This document shows positions 1 to 4,970 of a stretch of 9,167 nt of DNA, one piece after another. Position 1 is the stretch's first letter. Each line of letters opens with the position of its first letter. This DNA comes from B75-G9 sp964564905 (GTDB taxonomy: Archaea; Hadarchaeota; Hadarchaeia; Hadarchaeales; Hadarchaeaceae). Below the pieces are notes generated by a model. That model made no database searches, was not told the DNA's origin, and worked only from the letters and a program-made list of their open reading frames with translations. The stretch lies in NCBI GenBank assembly GCA_964564905.1, contig CAZMCI010000037.1, forward strand, positions 1 to 9,167, in the 5' to 3' direction. A program made the position numbers and the translations under genes.

Positions 1-133
1 CCCGAAAGGGGAAAAGCTTCCGCGAAACGCTCCCCGAGCGGAGGCGGTGAGGGAGCAACGTGAAGGAAAAGCAAAAGCCCCTTGCGCGCGAGAGGGGGAG
101 GTCACTTATTCTTCTCATCCAGGCACCCGTATC

Positions 134-143
134 TATTTAAATA
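134..143 (+). promoter_or_regulatory. TATA box for the zinc-ribbon gene
   Basis: TATTTAAATA is a strong archaeal TATA-box match in otherwise GC-rich DNA. Archaeal transcription usually begins about 25 nt downstream, here near 162-168. That would give a leader of roughly 90 nt before the ATG at 255. No clear BRE is visible just upstream. Confidence 0.55.
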
Positions 144-172
144 CCATGCTCCTACTGGAGTGGGAACACAAC

Positions 173-216
173 GAACTTTTCTTGTTGAAAAGTTCAGAAA
201 CGGCTGTCGCTGTTTC
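173..216 (+). promoter_or_regulatory. Two tandem hairpins in the 5' leader of the zinc-ribbon gene
   Basis: The first hairpin has perfect 9-bp arms, GAACTTTTC (173-181) and GAAAAGTTC (187-195), around a TTGTT loop. After one spacer base the second hairpin has 8-bp arms at 197-204 and 209-216 (GAAACGGC with GCTGTTTC, one G-U pair) around TGTC. Both would sit at the very start of the mRNA predicted from the TATA box at 134-143. The ribosome-binding site and ATG follow in a purine-rich, unpaired stretch. This is a plausible structured leader that could affect mRNA stability or translation. The inverted repeat could instead be a DNA operator. Confidence 0.5.
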
Positions 217-254
217 GTGGGTTGTGTCCTGAGAAAAGAAAAGGAGAGTAGAAA

Positions 255-431
255 ATGGCATACGGTGGAAGGTTCGGTGGGCCAAGAAGGTTTGGACCGC
301 GCAAGATGTACAAGGCGATCTGCTCAGACTGCGGCGCGGAGTGCGAGGTTCCCTTCAAGCCGACCGAAGGCAGACCTGTGTATTGCAGGGAGTGCTTCCA
401 GAAGCACCGCGGACAGAGAAGGGGCCCATAA
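255..431 (+). CDS. Small CxxC-x17-CxxC zinc-ribbon protein with Gly/Arg-rich N-terminus
   Basis: A 58-residue protein. Residues 1-18 are rich in Gly, Arg and Pro (GGRFGGPRRFG), like an RGG-type RNA-binding tail. Residues 23-47 carry CSDC and CREC separated by exactly 17 residues, with the internal signature VPFKPTEGRPVYC. This matches the small 'CxxC-x17-CxxC' zinc-ribbon family found in archaea and bacteria. Four cysteines (23, 26, 44, 47) probably bind one zinc, and Cys30 is extra. The C-terminus is again basic (KHRGQRRGP). The start is supported by AGGAG at 242-246, 8 nt before the ATG. The gene has its own TATA box and a hairpin-rich leader. Nucleic-acid binding is inferred from composition; the biochemical function of the family is not known to me. 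Confidence 0.85.
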   Translation: MAYGGRFGGPRRFGPRKMYKAICSDCGAECEVPFKPTEGRPVYCRECFQKHRGQRRGP

Positions 432-473
432 GCTAGCTTGGGGGACCAGGATTTTGGGCTGCTTACACCTGGG

Positions 474-529
474 CTAGCGGTAGCTAGGTACAGGTCTCAC
501 CATTCCGTTTTCAATCACTCGAGTTTTTT
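474..529 (+). terminator. Possible terminator region after the zinc-ribbon gene
   Basis: A small hairpin (CTAGC 474-478, loop GGTA, GCTAG 483-487) is followed by T-rich stretches, TTTT at 508-511 and six T at 524-529. Archaeal termination depends mainly on U-tracts, so 524-529 is the best candidate. The rest of the 228-nt spacer up to tRNA-Ile shows no gene I can support. Confidence 0.3.
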
Positions 530-622
530 GACATGCCCGTGCCGAGGAACTCACCCTATTGTCTGAGCTATGCTCTTCCCGACGTCGCCGGTTCGATCCA
601 TTTCCTCTCCATTACTAAATCT

Positions 623-636
623 GAAAAACTTAAAAT
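623..636 (+). promoter_or_regulatory. BRE/TATA promoter of tRNA-Ile
   Basis: GAAAAA followed by CTTAAAAT (629-636) resembles an archaeal BRE plus TATA box. It lies about 28 nt upstream of the first base of the tRNA (660), the expected spacing for initiation at or close to the mature 5' end. Confidence 0.55.
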
Positions 637-659
637 GATTGGCGAAGGAAGGGTTCTTA

Positions 660-752
660 GGGCCCGTGGCGCAGCATGGTTAGCGCGTTCGGCTGATATC
701 CTCTCGGATGGAAACCGGAAGGTCCGGGGTTCGAATCCCCGCGGGCCCACCA
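660..752 (+). tRNA. tRNA-Ile(GAT) with a 15-nt intron, CCA encoded
   Basis: All arms can be built. The acceptor is GGGCCCG (660-666) with CGGGCCC (742-748). The D stem is GCGC/GCGC (669-672, 683-686). The anticodon stem is TTCGG (688-692) with CCGGA (715-719). The variable loop is AGGTC, and the T arm is CGGGG-TTCGAAT-CCCCG (725-741). The discriminator is A749 and CCA is encoded at 750-752. Once the intron at 699-713 is removed, the anticodon loop becomes CTGATAA with anticodon GAT, the normal isoleucine loop. The 7-bp all-GC acceptor suggests a thermophile. No identity problem is visible. Confidence 0.93.
699..713 (+). other. Intron of tRNA-Ile at canonical position 37/38
   Basis: A 15-nt insertion after A37. 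The geometry is that of an archaeal BHB: bulges TAT (697-699) and AAA (712-714), each cut after its second base. The central segment CTGA (693-696) faces ATGG (708-711) with only weak pairing (C-G, U-G, G-U, A-A). An inner CC/GG closes the TCTC loop. The anticodon stem is the outer helix. The intron can alternatively fold as ATCC/GGAT. The splice phase is set by the requirement for a 7-nt anticodon loop. Confidence 0.85.
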
Positions 753-784
753 CTGGGAAAAACATGAAATGAGAAAATTAGCGC

Positions 785-793
785 TATTTATTA
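785..793 (+). promoter_or_regulatory. TATA-like element before the membrane-protein gene
   Basis: TATTTATTA lies about 24-27 nt upstream of the candidate GTG (809) and ATG (812) starts, a spacing that would give a leaderless mRNA. However, AGGA at 799-802 could be a ribosome-binding site, so the gene may instead be read through from tRNA-Ile. The two possibilities cannot be separated here. Confidence 0.35.
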
Positions 794-811
794 GGAACAG
801 GATAATAAGTG

Positions 812-2065
812 ATGGCGATGAAAAATTTTGTGTTCAAACTGGCTTTATCTGTGACGGTGGTTTTGGAGATACTATGTATCTCACTGTCCCAAACCGTCAC
901 CGGAGCATCTAGCGAGTCCACATCTCTGGAAAATCCAAGGCTGACCCCCGAAAACGGAGAGTGGGGATCTGTTTTCGTTTATGAAGTCACCTACAGGGAT
1001 GCGGAAAACAATATGCCGGCGACGGGTTACCCGAAAGTCTACATCGATGGAAATCCAAAGACCATGGAAAAAAAGGACCAAACCGACAACGACGCCACCG
1101 ATGGTGTGATATACCGATTTTACTGGGCCACGACGACTTCGGACGTGGGGTCGCACAGTTTTTACTTTTACGTGGAAACCCTGACTGGAGAAAATGTGAG
1201 AGCTCCGGAAAACGGTGCCTATCAGGGGCCCACGGTGGAAAAGGCGTATACCTCACTGAGCGGCGCGATGCAGATTTTGGAGCTACAGGAAAAGAAGACC
1301 GCAATCTTCAGCGGATATTTGACCACGAGCGAAAATTCAGGCATCGAAGGAGAAAATATAGTCCTGGTTCAAGTCCTCTCGGATGAAAACGTTGCTGTCG
1401 GATCCGCAATCACGGACGAAAACGGGTATTACACCATGACGCTAGAGCCCCCAAATGGAAGAATACTGGTGTACCGAACTCAGTTTTTCGGAGACAATTA
1501 CCATGAACCGGCCGAATCTGAGGACATGTACGGAAACACCCTCGACAAAAGCACGGGTTTCGGTATTTACTCCATTTTTCTTTTGGCGATGGTCGGGGGC
1601 ATCATTTTTCTGCTGAGCAGGGGGATCCCGAGCTCCCACAGCCTGATGCCCATGAGTATAGGGTTTCTTTCCGGATTGCTGCTGGTATTCCTGAGAGCCG
1701 GAACTTTAGGTGTCCTAGCGGCTGGGGTCATAACGGGTTATCTGCTCTCCAGGAAAACCCAAGAGTGGAGCAAACACCTGAGGGTCGGGCTTATCACAGG
1801 ACTGCTTTTCCTGCTGATAGGGCTCATCGAGGTGTATTACGTATTCTGGTCCCCGGAGCTCTTTTACCCGCTGTACTCGATAACCCAGGAAGAACTACTC
1901 GGGATTCTCTTCACCGGGACCTTCATGTCCCTCCTTAGCTATGGGCTGCTCGTCGGAGGAGGAGCCGTTCTAGGAGGGATGTTACACAAACTCTTAAAGC
2001 CAGGAGGACAGAAACCTTCTAATGATAGCGGGGAAGCTACCAGCAGCGGGGTAGAGCGGGAGTAG
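812..2065 (+). CDS. Exported Ig-like/carboxypeptidase-regulatory-like domain protein with C-terminal membrane helices
   Basis: I do not recognise a named gene. From the ATG at 812 the protein has 417 residues. Residues 5-30 form a signal peptide or N-terminal anchor, probably ending near the TGASS sequence. About 34-245 is an extracellular beta-rich region. Its second half (about 166-225, including 'GSAITDENGYYTMTLEPP') resembles the carboxypeptidase-regulatory/Big-type beta-sandwich folds found in archaeal surface proteins. Residues 249-392 contain about five hydrophobic helices (about 249-269, 280-295, 297-312, 325-346, 361-391). The tail is short and polar. Starts at GTG 809 and ATG 818 are also possible; AGGA at 799-802 fits 812. 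The last six codons and the TAG stop overlap the 5' end and first intron of the initiator tRNA gene. A sensing, adhesion or transport role is not demonstrable. Confidence 0.8.
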   Translation: MAMKNFVFKLALSVTVVLEILCISLSQTVTGASSESTSLENPRLTPENGEWGSVFVYEVTYRDAENNMPATGYPKVYIDGNPKTMEKKDQTDNDATDGVIYRFYWATTTSDVGSHSFYFYVETLTGENVRAPENGAYQGPTVEKAYTSLSGAMQILELQEKKTAIFSGYLTTSENSGIEGENIVLVQVLSDENVAVGSAITDENGYYTMTLEPPNGRILVYRTQFFGDNYHEPAESEDMYGNTLDKSTGFGIYSIFLLAMVGGIIFLLSRGIPSSHSLMPMSIGFLSGLLLVFLRAGTLGVLAAGVITGYLLSRKTQEWSKHLRVGLITGLLFLLIGLIEVYYVFWSPELFYPLYSITQEELLGILFTGTFMSLLSYGLLVGGGAVLGGMLHKLLKPGGQKPSNDSGEATSSGVERE

Positions 2066-2084
2066 TGAATTATTCCGCCCCCAT
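2055..2084 (+). other. tRNA-iMet intron 1, position 10/11 (D stem), 30 nt
   Basis: The bulges are AGA (2053-2055) and ATG (2083-2085), each cut after the second base. The central segment GGGT (2049-2052) faces CCCC (2079-2082) with three G-C pairs and one mismatch. The inner helix is GCGGGA (2056-2061) with TTCCGC (2073-2078), 6 bp including one G-U. No good outer helix is visible. Removal leaves T8 A9 G10 joined to GGC and completes the D stem. The intron contains the TAG stop codon (2063-2065) of the upstream CDS. The central helix uses acceptor bases 5-7, so it cannot coexist with the mature acceptor stem. Confidence 0.8.
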
Positions 2085-2113
2085 GGCAGCGTGGAGTGCC
2101 CGCCGGGCTCATA

Positions 2114-2147
2114 AGGTGTCAAGCCACGAGTTTGGCGCTCCTGCGAG
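2114..2147 (+). other. tRNA-iMet intron 2, canonical position 37/38, 34 nt
   Basis: The bulges are TAA (2112-2114) and AGA (2146-2148), cut after the second base. The central segment CTCA (2108-2111) faces TGCG (2142-2145) with three of four pairs. The inner helix is GGTGT (2115-2119) with GCTCC (2137-2141), with one T-T mismatch and one G-U. The anticodon stem CCGGG/CCCGG is the outer helix. Splicing gives the standard initiator loop CTCATAA. Confidence 0.88.
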
Positions 2148-2155
2148 ACCCGGAG

Positions 2156-2184
2156 ACGTCCGTGCATCGGCGCGGACGCTGGAA
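2156..2184 (+). other. tRNA-iMet intron 3, variable-loop position 45/46, 29 nt
   Basis: The bulges are AGA (2154-2156) and AAG (2183-2185), cut after the second base. The central helix CCGG (2150-2153) with CTGG (2179-2182) is fully paired, one pair being G-U. The inner helix is a perfect 6 bp, CGTCCG (2157-2162) with CGGACG (2173-2178). Removal restores variable loop AGGTC. The central helix uses the 3' strand of the anticodon stem, so this fold competes with the fold needed for intron 2. Confidence 0.88.
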
Positions 2185-2198
2185 GTCGGTGGTTCAAG

Positions 2199-2227
2199 AG
2201 AAAGTGGCGCAAGCCTCTTTCGGAAGT
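2199..2227 (+). other. tRNA-iMet intron 4, T-loop position 59/60, 29 nt
   Basis: The bulges are AGA (2197-2199) and GTT (2226-2228), cut after the second base. The central segment TTCA (2193-2196) faces GGAA (2222-2225) with three pairs and one A-G mismatch. The inner hairpin is GAAAG/CTTTC, a T-T mismatch, then GGC/GCC closed by a GCAA tetraloop (GNRA type). The outer helix is the T stem GGTGG/CCACC. Splicing gives T loop TTCAAGT. Introns at 59/60 are known in some archaeal tRNAs. Confidence 0.88.
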
Positions 2228-2271
2228 TCCACCCCCCGCTATCACCAAGTTCTTATCGACATGCCCCCAGG

Positions 2272-2922
2272 ATGATAAACAGAGGGATCAAGTTGATGAT
2301 ATTTCTCGAGCTCATCCTGATAACCCTTGTCTTGGGGCCCGCAGGCGGAGTAGCTTTCGCGTTTACCCAGGGACTTTCCACACTTGAAACTGCGGTAGCT
2401 GTCACCGCTGTTCACCTGATCCTCGTTCCGGTGTGGTTCTGGTTCTTTGAACTGCTCGGATACACCGTGAGATATGAAAGCCACCTTACCAAGCGGATCA
2501 TGAACCGTTACGGGAAGAGGTCCGAAAAACTTCGAGATATCGCCAAGAACAAAATACGCGAGTTTGAACAGCGTGTGGGGCAGTGGGGCTTTGGCGCAGG
2601 AGTGGTCGGGTTCACGTTTCTCTTTGGAGTATCCTGGGCCGCGCTGGCAGCGTTTTTATTGGACATAAAGAAGAAGACGATGATGATATCCGTCGCAGTG
2701 GGTGCGGTGGCCTCTAGCCTGTTCTGGGTTCTCGTCTTCACCTTATCCACAGGACTAGTACCCAGTCCGTGGATAATTTATCTCATCGGAACGATCATGA
2801 CGTTTGGGATCATCGGGCACAAAAAACTCCACGAACGCAAATTACTGGAAGAGATGACCAAAACGTTGAAAAAGTTCGGAATCAGCGAGAAAACAATTTC
2901 CTTCAAGACCAAGAAAAGATGA
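2272..2922 (+). CDS. Integral membrane protein, small multidrug-export-like (tentative)
   Basis: From ATG 2272 the protein has 216 residues. It begins with NRGIK followed by a hydrophobic helix, a second pair of helices around FELLGY, and a long basic, amphipathic central loop (about 70-105). Two or three more helices follow (GAGVVGFTFLFGVSWAALAAF, then two C-terminal helices), with a Lys-rich tail. The motif of a Gly-rich helix, then LLDIKKKTMMISVAVGAVAS, resembles the second half of the Sm_multidrug_ex (PF06695) family. That is my best guess only; drug export is not established even for the family. ATG 2296 is an alternative start with GAGGG 9 nt upstream. The frame is open back to 2065, but that part is the initiator tRNA. 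The 3' end overlaps the convergent propeller gene by 20 bp. Confidence 0.7.
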   Translation: MINRGIKLMIFLELILITLVLGPAGGVAFAFTQGLSTLETAVAVTAVHLILVPVWFWFFELLGYTVRYESHLTKRIMNRYGKRSEKLRDIAKNKIREFEQRVGQWGFGAGVVGFTFLFGVSWAALAAFLLDIKKKTMMISVAVGAVASSLFWVLVFTLSTGLVPSPWIIYLIGTIMTFGIIGHKKLHERKLLEEMTKTLKKFGISEKTISFKTKKR

Positions 2923-3808
2923 ATATATTTTGAGACCCTGGGGCTGAAGATTTTATGAGCGCCACCTTGGTACCCGTTAGGTCCCATACCGGGTCACCGT
3001 AGCAATATTGCTGGCTTTCCAGCAGAGGAAACGCATCGGACCCATCGGAATTCATCATCCACACATCTGGGGCTCTCCCACTTGACTGCCGCATGAACAA
3101 GATCTTGTTGTCCCTGTTCCAAGCGCGCTGAAATATTAGCTGTCCGCTATCTCCAGGCGCATAAATCTGATGTTTATCGGAACCATCGTTGTCCATCACC
3201 CATATCTCATTGGGTTCCGCCTCGGCTCCTGGAGCCGCGGTCACCGGACCTTTTATGTAGACTATCTTCGATCCATCGTGACTGAATGAGGGCCACGAGC
3301 AATCCCCATCGCTTTCCGGTGAGGTGAGTGCGATTTTTCCCGTACCATCCGCATTCATCATCCAAATCGATGCCCCGTCTTCACCGTACCGGGTGTAAAC
3401 TATCTTGCTTCCATCGGGACTCCAAGCTGGATTGCCGTTGGCATCCTCGGCGGTCAGCTGGACGATGTCATCTCCTCCAAGGGTCATCGTGTAAATCTGA
3501 TTGTTATGGGTGTAGGCTATCTTGTCCCCGATAGGACTCCAAGATGGATCAAATCCCGGACCGATCTCCACGAGACCGGTGCCGTCTGTGTTAATCAGCC
3601 ACAACGTCTGGTTCTCTCCGTCCAGATGTGCGAAGACTATCTTTTCACCATCCGGACTCCAGTCCGGGTCATAATCCGAATTTGAAAAGGTGACCTGAAC
3701 TAAACTTCCAGGCTCGGTTGGGGGCGGAGGCAAAACCATATACAGCAAAGCGCCCGCTACTAAGATGGAAAGTCCAAGCATTATTAGCGGTAACTTGTGG
3801 GACGTCAC
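2903..3808 (-). CDS. Membrane-anchored TolB-like PD40 beta-propeller protein
   Basis: 301 residues. Residues 7-26 are one hydrophobic helix (signal anchor; no lipobox cysteine), followed by a Pro-rich linker. The rest contains six PD40/WD40-like repeats of the type DPxWSPDGxKIVY, at about 48-60, 87-99, 126-139, 172-184, 228-238 and 272-284. They alternate with strands such as IWMMNADGTG. Six repeats suggest a six-bladed TolB-type propeller outside the membrane, probably binding a protein or peptide partner. No enzyme active site is visible. The GTG start overlaps the asd stop as GTGA, so the gene is probably co-translated with asd, although no metabolic link is obvious. An alternative start is ATG 3781, which would shorten the anchor. 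The 3' end overlaps the convergent membrane-protein gene. Confidence 0.85.
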   Translation of the reverse strand: MTSHKLPLIMLGLSILVAGALLYMVLPPPPTEPGSLVQVTFSNSDYDPDWSPDGEKIVFAHLDGENQTLWLINTDGTGLVEIGPGFDPSWSPIGDKIAYTHNNQIYTMTLGGDDIVQLTAEDANGNPAWSPDGSKIVYTRYGEDGASIWMMNADGTGKIALTSPESDGDCSWPSFSHDGSKIVYIKGPVTAAPGAEAEPNEIWVMDNDGSDKHQIYAPGDSGQLIFQRAWNRDNKILFMRQSSGRAPDVWMMNSDGSDAFPLLESQQYCYGDPVWDLTGTKVALIKSSAPGSQNIFIFSWS

Positions 3809-4944
3809 CCGATCAGCCCAACTTTGTAGAGATACTCAGCAGCGAGTATAGCTCCCTTAGCAGCACCGAGTTCAATATTATGCGAAAGGACTGTGTACTG
3901 AAATCCGTTATCGAAAACGTTTGCTTCAACCCTGCCCACCAAAGCTGCCATCCCTCCCTCGGCCATTGAGTCGAATCTCGGCTGCGGCCTGTCCATCTCC
4001 TTCATGAGGATGATCGGTCGTTTGGGTGCAGTGGGCAGGCCAAGTCTCTGCGGTTCACCTCTGTATTCCTCCCAAGCCCTCCTGAGCCCGTCGATCGAGG
4101 TATTTTCAGCTGTCTGGATGAACACTGACTCCGTATGTCCGTGCAGGACCGGAACCCGGTTACATCTGCACGTTATCTTGAACTCAGCTGGATGCAACTT
4201 TCCACCGGAAAACTTTCCGAGGAGTTTCAGGGTCTCCGTTTTCACCTTCTCCTCTTCTTTCTCTATGTACGGAATGACGTTCCCCTCGAAGGTCTTCGGA
4301 ATAAATTTGTCCAACACGACGGGAAGTTCCGTCCCCTGTGCTCTTCTCTGCTCAGCCCATCTGGCCACCGCCGCATAACCTGCCCCGGAGACCGCCTGCA
4401 TTGACACCATGATCACGCTTTTCAATCCGAATTTATCATAAATCGGCTTCAACGACATCACCAAGCCGATCGTCGTGCAGTTGGGCTGAGGAACCACAAA
4501 GCCCTTCCATCCCCTACTTTTCCTCTGAACCTCGATCATCTTCGTATGAGACTCGTTGACACCCGGGAGGTAGGTGAAGCTGTCCTCGAAGTACCTGTAG
4601 GCGGAAGCCGTGCTCACCACCGGCTTCTCCTTGGCGACCCTTCCCTCCACATCGAGGGCTGTCTCCGACGGCAGGGCGGAAAAGAATAAATCGCATCTGT
4701 CCGCCCGAACGTCGTGTACGTTCTTGACCGTTATATCGAGTATCTGTCTAGACGGGGCTTCCTTCAGGAACCATCTCGAGTTTTCCTCTCCGTAATTTAG
4801 AGCCTCGGCATAGCTCCGTCCCGCAGACCTCTCGGATGCGTATAGCTCAGTCACCTCGAACCAAGGGTGCTCTTGAAGGTTGGCCACGAACTTTTGGCCT
4901 ACTTCACCTGTTGCGCCCAGGACTGCGACTGGAATCTTTTCCAT
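3805..4944 (-). CDS. asd: Aspartate-semialdehyde dehydrogenase
   Basis: Converts aspartyl-4-phosphate to aspartate semialdehyde with NADPH, the branch point to lysine, threonine and methionine. From ATG 4944 the protein has 379 residues. The nucleotide-binding motif GATGEVGQ is at about 10-17. The catalytic Cys lies in PQPNCTT (about residue 156). The substrate/catalytic region CRCNRVPVLHGHTE is at about 259-271, and the C-terminal domain is complete. The sequence style and length match the archaeal/fungal type rather than the typical bacterial one. GTG 4956 is an alternative start with four more residues (MSVW); ATG 4944 gives the usual MEKIPVAVLGATG beginning. It sits in the lysine operon downstream of dapB and a small ORF. 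Its stop overlaps the start of the propeller gene as GTGA. Confidence 0.95.
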   Translation of the reverse strand: MEKIPVAVLGATGEVGQKFVANLQEHPWFEVTELYASERSAGRSYAEALNYGEENSRWFLKEAPSRQILDITVKNVHDVRADRCDLFFSALPSETALDVEGRVAKEKPVVSTASAYRYFEDSFTYLPGVNESHTKMIEVQRKSRGWKGFVVPQPNCTTIGLVMSLKPIYDKFGLKSVIMVSMQAVSGAGYAAVARWAEQRRAQGTELPVVLDKFIPKTFEGNVIPYIEKEEEKVKTETLKLLGKFSGGKLHPAEFKITCRCNRVPVLHGHTESVFIQTAENTSIDGLRRAWEEYRGEPQRLGLPTAPKRPIILMKEMDRPQPRFDSMAEGGMAALVGRVEANVFDNGFQYTVLSHNIELGAAKGAILAAEYLYKVGLIG

Positions 4945-4970
4945 CCAAACACTCACTCTGTTTTGGAGCT

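Larger units (their letters stand above)
2045..2241 (+). tRNA. Initiator tRNA-Met(CAT) split by four BHB introns
   Basis: Five exons, 2045-2054, 2085-2113, 2148-2155, 2185-2198 and 2228-2241, join to a 75-nt tRNA with every stem perfect. The acceptor is AGCGGGG/CCCCGCT, the D stem GGGC/GCCC, the anticodon stem CCGGG/CCCGG with loop CTCATAA, the variable loop AGGTC, and the T arm GGTGG-TTCAAGT-CCACC. The discriminator is A2241. The A1-U72 pair and the three G-C pairs at 29-31/39-41 are the known hallmarks of archaeal initiator tRNA. CCA is not encoded directly: A2241 is followed by TCACCA. Each intron fits a BHB with 3-nt bulges and a 4-nt central segment. The gene starts on a codon boundary inside the upstream CDS. 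A weak TATA-like TTCTAATG (2017-2024) lies about 25 nt upstream, within that CDS. Introns at three non-standard sites explain why a simple tRNA scan could miss it. Confidence 0.92.

Noticed and set aside
1..63. Possible C-terminal tail of an upstream plus-strand gene or a structured RNA at the left edge
   Set aside because: Two frames end here (TGA at 48-50 and at 61-63) and both give only 15-20 residues of basic, low-complexity sequence. Several GC-rich stems can be drawn (for example 29-34 with 51-56), but no RNA family signature is recognisable, so no call is justified.
541..600. tRNA-like stretch, with GCCGGTTCGATCC resembling a T arm, upstream of tRNA-Ile
   Set aside because: The 3' T-stem strand (CCGGC) and an acceptor partner are missing within reach, on either strand and also when a permuted or split gene is considered. 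The anticodon stem cannot be built either.
540..660. C/D box small RNA candidate
   Set aside because: One CTGA is present, but there is no convincing C box (RTGATGA) at a suitable distance.
2065..2271. N-terminal coding extension of the second membrane protein
   Set aside because: The segment is accounted for base by base by the initiator tRNA exons and introns, and the peptide has no recognisable domain.
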